Both the position numbers and the translations under genes were made by a program. Below, piece after piece: positions 37,053-45,409 of a stretch of 64,000 nt of DNA. Under the pieces are notes generated by a model, which was not told where the DNA came from, made no database searches, and worked only from the letters and a program-made list of their open reading frames with translations. The DNA is from Streptomyces indicus. Its GTDB lineage: Bacteria > Actinomycetota > Actinomycetes > Streptomycetales > Streptomycetaceae. Where the stretch lies: contig NZ_FNFF01000003.1 in assembly GCF_900100315.1 (NCBI RefSeq), positions 221,813-285,812 on the forward strand, given 5' to 3'. Each line of letters starts with the position of its first letter. Position 1 is the stretch's first letter.

Positions 37053-38057
37053 GTGTTGATCGGTGAGGTGGCGCGGCGGTCCGGGGTCAGCGCCCGGATG
37101 CTCCGGCACTACGAGTCGCTGGGTCTGGTGCACCCTTCGGGGCGCACCGGATCCGGCTACCGCGAGTACGCGGCGCAGGACATCCAGCGGATCTTCCAGA
37201 TCGAGAGCCTGAGGTCCCTCGGTCTGTCGCTGCGGGAGATCGGCCGCGCGCTCGACGACCCCGGCTTCGCCCCCTCGGCGCTGGTCGACGACCTCATCGA
37301 GCGGACGCGTGAACGCATCGCCGCCGAGACCGAGTTGCTGACCCGGCTGCGACGGATCGACGCCACCAACCCCGCGGGCTGGGAGGAGGTGCTGCACGTC
37401 GTGGCGCTCCTTCAGGCGCTGGGTTCGAAGAGCGCCGACACCCGCCAGCGCGCCGCCCTGGCCTCCGGCGAGGAGCCCGCCCTGCCCGTCGAGGCCCTGG
37501 TCGAGGCGGCGCTGGGCGAGGGCGACGCCAACGTCGCCGGCGCCCTGCGCTGGGCGCTGGCCCGCTCCGGCCCCGGCGCCGCGGCCCTCCTCGCGAAGGG
37601 ACTCGGGTCACCGGTGGCCTCGGTGCGAGAGCGTGCCGTACGGGCTCTTGTCGAGATTCCGGGCGAGGAGGCCGCCGCACAGCTGCGGGAAGCCCTCGCG
37701 CACGACGATCCGGTGGTCCGGGGATGCGCGGCAGTGGCGCTGGGCGCACGCGGCGAGGCCGACGCGGTCCCGGTCCTCGTGGAGATGGTCGTGGACGGGC
37801 GTAACGACACCGACGCGGCCGACGCCCTCAGTGCGCTCGCCGGTGAGCCCGCTGCGGCCGACCGGATCGCCTCCCGTCTCGTGGGCCGCCTCGCCGACCC
37901 TGCCACCACGGCACCCGCCCGCGCACGCCTGACGCAGGCCCTCGCCGACATCCCCGGCAAGCGGGCCCTTGCCGCCCTGCGCACCCTGTCGGAGGACGAG
38001 GACCGGGCGGTCGCGGTGACGGCGGCGTATCTGGTGCGCGTGCGCGACACCGCGTAA
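37053..38057 (+). CDS. MerR-family regulator with C-terminal HEAT repeats
   Basis: A 334-residue regulator. Residues 1-70 are a MerR winged helix: IGEVARRSGVSARMLRHYES, with the wing LGLVHPSGRTGSGYREY. A dimerisation helix follows (about 80-115, LIERTRERIAAETELLTRL). Instead of a metal- or drug-binding domain, residues 140-330 form HEAT-like repeats (SVRERAVRALVEIPGEEAAAQL, DPVVRGCAAVALGARGEADAV, DADRAVAVTAAYLV-like end). GTG 37053 is preceded by GAGGTGG. A protein partner or conformational signal may replace the usual small-molecule inducer; the adjacent HEAT protein is a candidate. Confidence 0.85.
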   Translation: MLIGEVARRSGVSARMLRHYESLGLVHPSGRTGSGYREYAAQDIQRIFQIESLRSLGLSLREIGRALDDPGFAPSALVDDLIERTRERIAAETELLTRLRRIDATNPAGWEEVLHVVALLQALGSKSADTRQRAALASGEEPALPVEALVEAALGEGDANVAGALRWALARSGPGAAALLAKGLGSPVASVRERAVRALVEIPGEEAAAQLREALAHDDPVVRGCAAVALGARGEADAVPVLVEMVVDGRNDTDAADALSALAGEPAAADRIASRLVGRLADPATTAPARARLTQALADIPGKRALAALRTLSEDEDRAVAVTAAYLVRVRDTA

Positions 38058-38125
38058 GGGCCGGCGCGCGAGCCCCGTAGGAGAGGGCCCGTGCGCGAAC
38101 CCCGGGACCGAGCGCGAAGCCCTCG

Positions 38126-39376
38126 CTACGAGACGGCTGCCTCCCCCGTCCCCCGCGAGAAGTGCCGGGCCGTGCGGACCGTCCCCGCCGCCAATGGCGC
38201 GAGGAAGCAGGTGGCCGCGCAGACCGCGAGCACCGGGCCCGTCCCGAACGCGCCGATCGCCGGGGCGATCACCGCGAGGCCCACGGGCGCGAGGCCGTAC
38301 GAGAGCAGGAAGTCGAGGGAGGAGACCCGGGCCAGCTTGTCCGGGGCCACCTCCCGCTGCGTGGCCGTGAACCAGGGGACGTTGAACAGTTCGATGCCCA
38401 CGCCCGCGACCGCGTAGGCCGCGACCACCACGGCGGGATGCACGGGCAGCATGAGGGCAAGCGGCGCGAACCCGTACGCGGCGAGGCCCGCCAGGGCCGC
38501 CCAGCCCTGGGAGCGGGGGCGCCACCGCGCGATCAGCAGGGCGCCGCCGAGGGCGCCGAGGGTGTACGCGGTGGTCGCCGCCGCGAGAACCACCCCCGTG
38601 TCGTAGCGGTCGCGGCTGATCAGCGGCAGGGCGACCCCGGTGGCCGAGTAGCCGGTGGCTATGACCGCGGTCAGGGCGGCGAGACCCGCGAGGAACCAGG
38701 GGTGCCGGCGCGCCTCGCGCACGCCCTCCATGAACTCGCCCAGCAGGGACGCCCGTTGAGGAGTCTCGACAGAGTCGCGCGGCGCGCCGCGGCCGGGTGC
38801 CAGGGCCGCGATCAGCCACAGCGCGCCGATGCCGAGCAGCAGCGCGGAGGAGTCGAAGAAGGCCGCGAGCATCGTGGCGAGCGAGGGCCCGAGCAGGGCG
38901 CTGACCCGGACCGAGAAGGTCATGGCCGCGTTGGCCTGCTGCCGGCGGTCCGGGTCGACGGTCTCGGCGGTGAGGGCCTGGAAGGCGGGGCGGCAGGCGC
39001 CCTGACCGGCGCCCGCGAGCACCGCCGCAGCCGCCATCAGCGCGGTCGAGCGCCCGAGTCCGGCCGCGAGCAGCGGCGCGGCGGCCGCCGCCGCGAGGCC
39101 CGACCACAGCACCACCGCACGGCGCGAGTGGCGGTCGGCGAGCACGCCGCCGACCGCCACGGCCAGCAGGAATCCACCGGTACGGGCCGCGAGCACGAGC
39201 CCCAACCCGGTGGCGCTCAGGTCGCGTTGGAGCACCGCGAGGCCGAGCACGAAGGGCAGCGCCCAAGTCGCGAGGCCGGAAGCGGTGGTGCCGGACCACA
39301 GGCGCAGGAAGGCGGGTTCCCGCAGGACCGGCCGTTGCGGCGGTGCGGGCGGTGCATGGGTGGGTGAGCTGGTCAA
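38126..39376 (-). CDS. MFS transporter, EntS-like exporter
   Basis: A 416-residue, roughly 12-TM transporter. Motif A is GGVLADRHSRRAVVLWSG (about 76-93). It resembles the single-half MFS_3/EntS group that exports siderophores and small peptides: a start LREPAFLRLWSGTTASGLATWA and LDFLLSYGLAPVGLAVIAP late. It starts at TTG 39376, about 10 nt after GGGAG. It is divergent from a metal-uptake-like operon and shares its regulatory region, so export of a chelator is inferred. Confidence 0.8.
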   Translation of the reverse strand: MTSSPTHAPPAPPQRPVLREPAFLRLWSGTTASGLATWALPFVLGLAVLQRDLSATGLGLVLAARTGGFLLAVAVGGVLADRHSRRAVVLWSGLAAAAAAPLLAAGLGRSTALMAAAAVLAGAGQGACRPAFQALTAETVDPDRRQQANAAMTFSVRVSALLGPSLATMLAAFFDSSALLLGIGALWLIAALAPGRGAPRDSVETPQRASLLGEFMEGVREARRHPWFLAGLAALTAVIATGYSATGVALPLISRDRYDTGVVLAAATTAYTLGALGGALLIARWRPRSQGWAALAGLAAYGFAPLALMLPVHPAVVVAAYAVAGVGIELFNVPWFTATQREVAPDKLARVSSLDFLLSYGLAPVGLAVIAPAIGAFGTGPVLAVCAATCFLAPLAAGTVRTARHFSRGTGEAAVS

Positions 39377-39473
39377 CGTGGGGCGCTCCCGTCGTTCACG
39401 GTGGGCGGGCAGGTGGCAGGGGCGGGGTCCGAGACGGCAGGACAGCCGTCGGCCGCGACCCCCGGGGTAGCTT

Positions 39474-39497
39474 AATGGAAACGATTGTCGTTATGGT
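39474..39497 (+). promoter_or_regulatory. Zur/Fur-like box over the divergent promoter
   Basis: TGGAAACGATTGTCG (39476-39490) matches a Streptomyces Zur-type TGAAAACGATTTTCA pattern at 12 of 15 positions as I recall it. The core AACGA-TTG-TCGTT is a perfect dyad. Plus-strand -10 TATGGT (39492-39497) abuts it, and the minus strand has TAAGCT (39469-39474). Binding should silence both the exporter and the operon. Confidence 0.55.
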
Positions 39498-39607
39498 GTG
39501 GGCCTCGGGTCGGACCGCACCCCTGCCGGTGCAGGTGACCGGACCCACCCCTGCCCGGAGCGCACCGCAGCGCCCCGGCCTGCCAACTCCCCTGAGGTGA
39601 GAGCACC

Positions 39608-39676
39608 TTGACGCGCGATGTCCGCACGACGAACCCCTCCTGTCCGCACGCCCGCCTCCGGGAGGGACGGGCATGA
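39608..39676 (+). CDS. Candidate 22-residue ORF coupled to the DUF364 gene
   Basis: TTG 39608 is preceded at 7 nt by GAGGTGAG, an excellent ribosome binding site. The frame (TRDVRTTNPSCPHARLREG...) ends with TGA overlapping the DUF364 ATG (ATGA). The arrangement implies translation coupled to the next gene. It might be a leader peptide or an artefact of the strong binding site. Confidence 0.4.
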   Translation: MTRDVRTTNPSCPHARLREGRA

Positions 39677-40518
39677 AGCACACCGACGACCTCTTCGCCG
39701 CCGCACTCGCCGCTGAACTCGGCCCCGATCCGGCCGGGTTGACGGCCACGAGCGTGTTCTGGATCCACCACGGCACGCGGCTCACCGGCGGCGGCGTGAC
39801 CTATCTCAACCAGTACGTCCTGGTCCGCGTGGGCGCCGCCTTCGGCGGCTGCGCCTTCGAGGCGGGCGAGATCGACCCGGCCGTCTGCCGCGACCGCTCC
39901 GGCTCCCCGCTGGACGCGCTGCTGCGCGAAGGCCCGCGCCCGCTGCGGATCGCGGCCCTCGACGCCTACCTCGCCTCGGTGCGCCCGCACGACGCGGACA
40001 CCGTCACCCTGCCCGCCGGGCCGCCCGAAGTGCGGGCGCGGGCCAGGGACGAGGCCATCGCCGGGCTGCTCGACATCGAGGCGGGCGCGAAGGTCGCGCT
40101 GATCGGCGTGGTCAACCCGCTGGTCGCGGCCATCCGCGAGCGCGGCGGCGTCCCCCTGCCCTGCGACTTCAATCTGCGCGCCACGCAGTGGGGAGACCCG
40201 GTCACCACCGACATGGAGGAGGTGCTCGCGGCCGCCGACGCCGTGGTCGCGACCGGGATGACGCTCGGCAACGGCAGCTTCGACACGCTCCTCGAGCGCT
40301 GCCGGGCACGCGAGGCGCCACTGATCGTCTACGCGCAGTCGGGCAGCGCGGTCGCGCGGGAGTTCCTCGGGCACGGGGTGAGCGCGCTGTCGGCCGAGCC
40401 CTTCCCGTTCTCCCAGTTCAGCGCCGAACCGACGCGGCTGCACCGCTACCGGGCCGACCCCTCCCGGCTCCGCCCCGCCCCCGCAAGGCTCCGTACAACC
40501 CCGGCGAGCCGGTCGTGA
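39673..40518 (+). CDS. DUF364/DUF4213 protein, putative heavy-metal chelation role
   Basis: A 281-residue soluble protein. The N-terminal half resembles the DUF4213 enolase-N-like domain (FWIHHGTRLTGGGVTYLNQYVLV). The C-terminal half is the DUF364 Rossmann-like domain with KVALIGVVNPLVAAIRERG and VVATGMTLGNGSFDTLLERCR. As I recall, the first structure of PF04016 (DUF364) was proposed to act in heavy-metal chelation, and such genes sit beside FecCD/BtuCD-type importers. The exact reaction is not known. ATG 39673 follows GGAGGGACGGGC. First main gene of the overlapping operon; its stop overlaps the kinase start. Confidence 0.8.
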   Translation: MKHTDDLFAAALAAELGPDPAGLTATSVFWIHHGTRLTGGGVTYLNQYVLVRVGAAFGGCAFEAGEIDPAVCRDRSGSPLDALLREGPRPLRIAALDAYLASVRPHDADTVTLPAGPPEVRARARDEAIAGLLDIEAGAKVALIGVVNPLVAAIRERGGVPLPCDFNLRATQWGDPVTTDMEEVLAAADAVVATGMTLGNGSFDTLLERCRAREAPLIVYAQSGSAVAREFLGHGVSALSAEPFPFSQFSAEPTRLHRYRADPSRLRPAPARLRTTPASRS

Positions 40519-41555
40519 GAACCGGCACGGGCAGCGCGCCCTGCCACCACGGCGAGCTGCTCCAAGGCGTGTTCCTCGACGCGGAGGGCACGCGGCGGGC
40601 GGGGCTCGTCACCCTGCCGCTCGACGGTCAGGGGACGCGGGCCGTGTTCCTGCCGGGTCCGGGGACGGAGGTCGAGGTGGTCCCGGGCGACCGCGCGAAG
40701 GCGCTGCGGGCCGCCGTACTGACCAGGGATCTGTGTGCGCAGAGGGCCCGAGTGGCGCCTTGCGGGGGGCAGTTGACGCTGTCCGGCGATGTCCCGGTCG
40801 GGCTCGGGATGGGCAGCTCCACCAGTGATGTGATCGCCGCGGTGCGGGCGGTGGCGGACGCCTTCGGCGTGGCGCTCGCGCCGGACGAGGTGGCCCGGCT
40901 CGCGGTACGGGCCGAACAGGCCTCGGATCCGCTGATGCTGGACGACCGGCCGCGGCTGTTCGCGCAGCGCGACGGCAGGGTGATCGAAGAGCTCGGGGCG
41001 CGGCTGCCCGCCCTGGTCGTGCTGGGCTGCGCGCTGTCCGGCGGGCGTCCCGTGGACACGCTCGCGCTGCCCGCGCCCGCACCCGACGAGGAGCAGATCC
41101 GCGTCTACGAGCGGCTGCGCGCGCTGCTGCGCCGGGCGATCCGGACGGACGACCGGGCCCTCACGGGCCGGGTGTGCACGGCGAGCGCGCGCCTCGGCCA
41201 ACACCGGCTCGCCCACCCGGAGTTCGCGACCGTCGCCGCGCTCGCCGGGCACAGCGGTGCAGTCGGCGTGCAGATCGCGCACAGCGGCTGTGTCGCGGGC
41301 CTGCTCTTCGACCCCGCCGCGCCCGGGGTGCGCCGCCGGCTGCGGCGGTGCGCCCGGGACCTGGAGCGCGAGGGGATCCCCGTGACCCGGACCTTCACCA
41401 CATTTCCCGTACGTGAGGAGAGCTTTCGTGGACGAGCACATAGCCGAGGCGATCGGCCGGCCGGACCTGGTGCGCCTCGACGACCGGCTGCTGTGCCTGC
41501 GCTTCGAGACCATGAAGGTCGTCTCCGCCCTCGCCGCCGTACGCCGTCTGCTTGA
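40515..41555 (+). CDS. GHMP-family amino-acid kinase (PduX/L-threonine or L-serine kinase-like)
   Basis: The ORF codes for 346 residues. The start GSAPCHHGELLQGVF resembles PduX, and the ATP loop is PVGLGMGSSTSDVIAAVRA (about 97-115). PduX phosphorylates L-threonine; serine is an alternative acceptor. In this setting O-phosphoserine for the following PLP enzyme would make sense (inference). GTG 40515 overlaps the previous stop (GTGA). The typical domain ends near residue 300, after VTRTFTTFPV. The remaining 45 residues are read out of frame across the start of the next gene, a 128-nt overlap, and look non-native. Confidence 0.75.
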   Translation: MRTGTGSAPCHHGELLQGVFLDAEGTRRAGLVTLPLDGQGTRAVFLPGPGTEVEVVPGDRAKALRAAVLTRDLCAQRARVAPCGGQLTLSGDVPVGLGMGSSTSDVIAAVRAVADAFGVALAPDEVARLAVRAEQASDPLMLDDRPRLFAQRDGRVIEELGARLPALVVLGCALSGGRPVDTLALPAPAPDEEQIRVYERLRALLRRAIRTDDRALTGRVCTASARLGQHRLAHPEFATVAALAGHSGAVGVQIAHSGCVAGLLFDPAAPGVRRRLRRCARDLEREGIPVTRTFTTFPVREESFRGRAHSRGDRPAGPGAPRRPAAVPALRDHEGRLRPRRRTPSA

Positions 41556-42474
41556 GACGGGGGTGATACGGCGCGGGGACACGCTCCTGGACAGTTCGAG
41601 CGGCATCTACGCGTACGCCCTCGCGCTCGCCTGCCACCGGCACGGGCTGCGCTGCCACATCGTCGGCTCCACCACCGTGGACCGCACCCTGCGCACCCAA
41701 CTCGCGGTCCTGGGCGCCACGTTCGAGCAGATGGAGCCGTGCAGCGACCTCAAGCTGGACCAGAAGCGCCGCGTGGCGCGCGTGCGGGAGATCCTCGCCG
41801 AGCACCCCGGGCACCACTGGATGCGGCAGTACCACGACGCCGTCCACTACCTCGGGTACGAGCCGGTCGCGGCGCGGCTGCGACAGGAGCTCGGGCGGGA
41901 GCGCACACCCGGCGCGCATCCGCCGGGCGAGCGGATCACCCTGGTCGGCGGGGTGGGTTCGGGGGCCTCGACCGGGGCGCTCGCGCACTACCTGCGCGCC
42001 GCGGGGGCGGACGTGCGGCTCGTGGGGGTGCAGCCGTTCGGCAGCGTGACCTTCGGCAGCGAGCACGTCGAGGATCCGGAGATCATCATCGCCGGGATCG
42101 GCAGCTCCATACCGTTCGGCAACGTCCGGCATGCCGCGTACGACGTGGTCCACTGGACCGCTTTCGATGCAGCGCTGAGCGGCAGCGTCGAACTGCTGCG
42201 CCGGCACGCCGTATTCGCGGGCCTGTCCAGTGGCGCGGCCCATCTGGCGGCCCGCTGGGAGCGGGCGCTCGATCCGGAGCGCACCGTGGTCTTCGTCGCG
42301 GCCGACACCGGCCACCGGTACGCGGACAGCGTGTTCGCCCGGCACGCCGAGGCGGTACCGCTGGAGCAGCTCGCCCCGCGCGAGGTCACCGGGCAGGACC
42401 AACTCGCCCTGCCCTGGTGCCGGATGAGCTGGGACCGGGCGCCCGCACCCGCGCAGGCGGTGGCGGCCGAATGA
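41428..42474 (+). CDS. Cysteine-synthase-like PLP enzyme (fold type II)
   Basis: A 348-residue beta-family PLP enzyme. The lysine for PLP is probably in LRFETMKVVSALAA (about 26-39), the asparagine/serine loop is DTLLDSSSGIYAYALAL (about 52-68), and the phosphate-binding loop is LVGGVGSGASTGAL (about 172-185). Relatives add a nucleophile to O-acetylserine or O-phosphoserine; SbnA of staphyloferrin B joins O-phosphoserine to glutamate. Here it may build a diaminopropionate-type chelator. GTG 41428 follows GAGGAG at 7 nt. Its stop overlaps the permease start. Confidence 0.8.
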   Translation: MDEHIAEAIGRPDLVRLDDRLLCLRFETMKVVSALAAVRRLLETGVIRRGDTLLDSSSGIYAYALALACHRHGLRCHIVGSTTVDRTLRTQLAVLGATFEQMEPCSDLKLDQKRRVARVREILAEHPGHHWMRQYHDAVHYLGYEPVAARLRQELGRERTPGAHPPGERITLVGGVGSGASTGALAHYLRAAGADVRLVGVQPFGSVTFGSEHVEDPEIIIAGIGSSIPFGNVRHAAYDVVHWTAFDAALSGSVELLRRHAVFAGLSSGAAHLAARWERALDPERTVVFVAADTGHRYADSVFARHAEAVPLEQLAPREVTGQDQLALPWCRMSWDRAPAPAQAVAAE

Positions 42475-43544
42475 CCGTGCTCGAAGCGGCCGCGCCGCCG
42501 CTCTCCCGGCGCCGTGCCGGACTCGGCCTCGTCTGCGTGGCCCTGGGCGCCCTGCTCGTGCTGTCCGTGGTCGTCGCCATCGGCCTTGGCGCGGCCGTGG
42601 TCCCGCCCGGCGACACCGCGCGCTATCTGTGGTCCGCCGTGACCGGCGGCCGGATCGACGCCGGCGAGGTGACCACGTACCAGATCGTCTGGCAGATCCG
42701 CACGCCGCGCGTGCTGCTCGCGGCCCTCGTGGGGGCCGGGCTCGGCGCCGTCGGGGTGGCGGTGCAGGCGCTGGTGCGCAATGCGCTGGCCGACCCGTTC
42801 GTTCTCGGTGTCTCCTCCGGCGCGTCCGTCGGGGCGGTCGCGGTGACGGTGAGCGGCGGGCTGGCGGCGTTCGGGATCTACGCGGTGTCGGCCGGTGCGT
42901 TCCTCGGGGCGCTGGCCGCCTCGGTCCTTGTCTTCCTCGTGTCCGCGAGCCGTGGCGCCCTCGCGCCGCTGCGGCTCGTCCTCACCGGGGTCGCCCTGTC
43001 GTTCGGCTTCCAGGCGCTGATGAGCGTGCTGATCTACTTCGGCCCCGACAACGAGGCGACGAGCAGTGTCCTGTACTGGACGCTCGGCGGGTTCGGCGCC
43101 GCCCAGTGGGGGTCGCTGCCGGTCGTGGCGGCCGTCGTCGCGCTGGGTCTGTTCGTGCTGCTGCGCCAGGCGCGTTCGCTCGATCTGCTCGCGCTCGGGG
43201 ACGAGAGCGCGGCGAGCCTCGGGCTCGACGCGGACCGCCGGCGCCGGCTGCTGCTCGTGCTGGTCTCCCTCGTGACGGGGGTGCTCGTCGCGGTGTCGGG
43301 CGCGATCGCGTTCGTCGGGCTGATCGTGCCGCACCTGGTGCGCATGGTCGTGGGCGCCACCCACCGGCGGGTGCTCGCCGTCGCGCCGCTTGCCGGTGCG
43401 GTGTTCATGGTGTGGGCCGATCTGGTGGCCCGCACGCTGGTCGCCCCGCGCGAACTGCCCCTGGGCGTGATCACCGCGCTCGTCGGGGTGCCCGTGTTCC
43501 TCACCTTGCTGCGCCGCAAGGGCTATGTCTTCGGGGGGCGTTGA
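42471..43544 (+). CDS. FecCD-family metal-chelate ABC permease
   Basis: A 357-residue permease with about ten TM helices. IRTPRVLLAALVGAGLGAVG, the VQALVRNALADPFVLGVSSGA segment (about 98-118) and GAIAFVGLIVPHLVRMVVG (about 278-296) are the FecCD/BtuC signatures. A single protein would form a homodimeric channel. ATG 42471 overlaps the PLP gene stop (ATGA) and the stop overlaps the ATPase start by one base. Confidence 0.93.
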   Translation: MTVLEAAAPPLSRRRAGLGLVCVALGALLVLSVVVAIGLGAAVVPPGDTARYLWSAVTGGRIDAGEVTTYQIVWQIRTPRVLLAALVGAGLGAVGVAVQALVRNALADPFVLGVSSGASVGAVAVTVSGGLAAFGIYAVSAGAFLGALAASVLVFLVSASRGALAPLRLVLTGVALSFGFQALMSVLIYFGPDNEATSSVLYWTLGGFGAAQWGSLPVVAAVVALGLFVLLRQARSLDLLALGDESAASLGLDADRRRRLLLVLVSLVTGVLVAVSGAIAFVGLIVPHLVRMVVGATHRRVLAVAPLAGAVFMVWADLVARTLVAPRELPLGVITALVGVPVFLTLLRRKGYVFGGR

Positions 43545-44353
43545 TGGATCTGACACTGGACGGCCTGACGGTCGTGACCGACGGCCGCGCTCTCGTACGG
43601 GAGTTGTCGCTCCGGGTGTCGAGCGGGCAGGTGGTGGGGCTCGTCGGGCCCAACGGCAGCGGCAAGTCGACCGCGCTGCGCTGCGTGTACCGCGCGTTGC
43701 GGCCCACCTCGGGTGTCGTACGGGTGGGCGCGGACGATCTCGCCGACCTGTCCGCGCGGCGCGGGGCCCAGCTCGTCGCCGCCCTCACGCAGGACGGCAT
43801 GGTTGAGCTCGACTTCACCGTCGAGGAGGTCGTGGCGCTCGGCCGCGCCCCGCATCTGCGCGGCGCCCAGGCGCTCGGCCGGCGCGAACGCGAACTGTGC
43901 GCGCGGGCGTTGGAGCAGCTCGGCATCGCGCATCTCGCCCGTCGCGGCATCCTCGGCCTGTCCGGCGGGGAGCGGCAGCGGGTGCTGGTGGCCCGCGCGC
44001 TGGTCCAGGAGCCGCGGATCCTCGTCCTCGACGAGCCCACCAACCATCTCGACCTGCGCCACCAGATCGAACTCCTGTCGTTCCTGCGCGGCGCAGGCCT
44101 CACCGTCCTGGTCGTCCTGCACGACCTCAACCTGGCCGCGGCCGCCTGCGACCGGCTCGCCGTGCTCAGCGAGGGCCGGCTCGTCCGCTCCGGCACCCCG
44201 GCCGAAGTCCTCACCGCCGAGCTGGTGGAGGGGGTCTTCGGGGTGCGCGCCGAGGTGGTCGCCCATCCGCTGACGGGCGACCCGCAGCTCCTCTATGCCC
44301 TGACCGACACCGGGAAGCGGCCTGCTCCCCTCCCCCGCTCTCTCACCTCCTGA
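43544..44353 (+). CDS. Metal-chelate ABC transporter ATPase (FepC/BtuD-like)
   Basis: A 269-residue ATPase. Walker A GLVGPNGSGKSTALR (about 31-45), signature LGLSGGERQRVLVARAL (about 138-154), Walker B ILVLDEPTNHLDLRHQIELL and H-loop VVLHDLNLAAAACDRL are all intact. It powers the neighbouring FecCD permease. The start codon shares one base with the permease stop. Confidence 0.94.
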   Translation: MDLTLDGLTVVTDGRALVRELSLRVSSGQVVGLVGPNGSGKSTALRCVYRALRPTSGVVRVGADDLADLSARRGAQLVAALTQDGMVELDFTVEEVVALGRAPHLRGAQALGRRERELCARALEQLGIAHLARRGILGLSGGERQRVLVARALVQEPRILVLDEPTNHLDLRHQIELLSFLRGAGLTVLVVLHDLNLAAAACDRLAVLSEGRLVRSGTPAEVLTAELVEGVFGVRAEVVAHPLTGDPQLLYALTDTGKRPAPLPRSLTS

Positions 44354-44367
44354 AAGGCACGTCACCG

Positions 44368-45381
44368 ATGTTCACCACCACCTCCCGGATACGCCGCCGA
44401 GCCGCCCTCGGGTCCGCCGGCGCCCTCGCCCTGCTGCTCACGGGCTGCGGGGCCGAGGTCACCCCCGACGCCGGTACCGCGGCCGCCACGACCACCAAGG
44501 TCAAGCGCTGCGGCGAGACCGTCACGTACAAGAAGCCCGAACGGGCGGTCGCCTACGAGGGCGGCAGCGCCGACAAGCTGTTCAGCCTCGGGCTCGCCGA
44601 CCGGGTGCACGGCTACGTCATGCCGCCCGCCAACCCGCCGGTCTCCGAATCCCCTTGGGCGAAGGACTACGCCAAGGTGAAGATGCTCAGCGACGACCTG
44701 CTCAACAAGGAGATCGTGGTCGAGGCGAAGTCGGACCTCGTGGTCGCCGGCTGGAACTCGGGCTTCAGCGACCAGCGCGGCATCACCCCGGAGATCCTCG
44801 ACAAGCTCGGCATCCAGAGCTTCATGCACACCGAGAGCTGCTTCAACTACCCCGGTTTCCCGCAGAAGACGACGCCCTTCGAGGGCCTGTACGCCGACCT
44901 CGAACGGCTCGGGCAGATCTTCCAGGTCGAAGACCGTGCCGAGAAGGTGGTGGCGGACCTGAAGAAGCGGGTGTCCGCGGTGGCGGCCAAGGCACCGAAG
45001 AGCGAGGACCCCGCACCGGTCTTCCTCTACGACTCCGGCACCGACCAGCCGTTCACCGCGGGCAGCCAGGTGCCGCCCAACGACATCATCAGGACGGCCG
45101 GCGGCCGCAATGTCTTCGACGGCCTCGATCAGCGCTGGACCCAGGTGACCTGGGAGGCCGTGACGAAGGCGCAGCCCGAGGTGATCATGATCCTCGACTA
45201 CGGGGACCAGCCGGCCGAGCAGAAGATCGCGTTCCTGAAGAAGTCCCCGCACACCAAGGATCTGCCGGCGGTGAAGAACGACCGCTTCTTCATCCTCGAC
45301 TACAACGAGGGGATCAGCGGGCCGCGGAACATCGACGGTCTGGAGAAGTTCGGCGCGTATCTGCGGGAGTTGGAGAGCTGA
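44368..45381 (+). CDS. Metal-chelate-binding lipoprotein
   Basis: A 337-residue lipoprotein. The signal peptide has RIRRR and ends at a lipobox ALLLTGCGA (Cys at about 27). The mature protein is a class III (TroA/FhuD/BtuF) binding protein: VTYKKPERAVAYEGGSADKL, KSDLVVAGWNSGFSDQRG and PEVIMILDYGD. It captures the chelate outside the cell for the permease. ATG 44368 is preceded by GAAAGG. Last gene of the operon, followed by a terminator. Confidence 0.92.
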   Translation: MFTTTSRIRRRAALGSAGALALLLTGCGAEVTPDAGTAAATTTKVKRCGETVTYKKPERAVAYEGGSADKLFSLGLADRVHGYVMPPANPPVSESPWAKDYAKVKMLSDDLLNKEIVVEAKSDLVVAGWNSGFSDQRGITPEILDKLGIQSFMHTESCFNYPGFPQKTTPFEGLYADLERLGQIFQVEDRAEKVVADLKKRVSAVAAKAPKSEDPAPVFLYDSGTDQPFTAGSQVPPNDIIRTAGGRNVFDGLDQRWTQVTWEAVTKAQPEVIMILDYGDQPAEQKIAFLKKSPHTKDLPAVKNDRFFILDYNEGISGPRNIDGLEKFGAYLRELES

Positions 45382-45384
45382 GCG

Positions 45385-45407
45385 GGGGCGCCCTCTCTTG
45401 GCGCCCC
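45385..45407. terminator. Bidirectional terminator after the metal-uptake operon
   Basis: GGGGCGCC (45385-45392) pairs with GGCGCCCC (45400-45407) across a pyrimidine-rich loop; CTCTCATCCCCTCC follows. It ends just before the stop of the converging thioesterase remnant. Confidence 0.75.
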
Positions 45408-45409
45408 TC

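Noticed and set aside
39376..39497. Iron (IdeR/DmdR) box at the chelator cluster
   Set aside because: No TTAGGTTAGGCTCACCTAA-like sequence was seen; the dyad fits a Fur/Zur pattern better.
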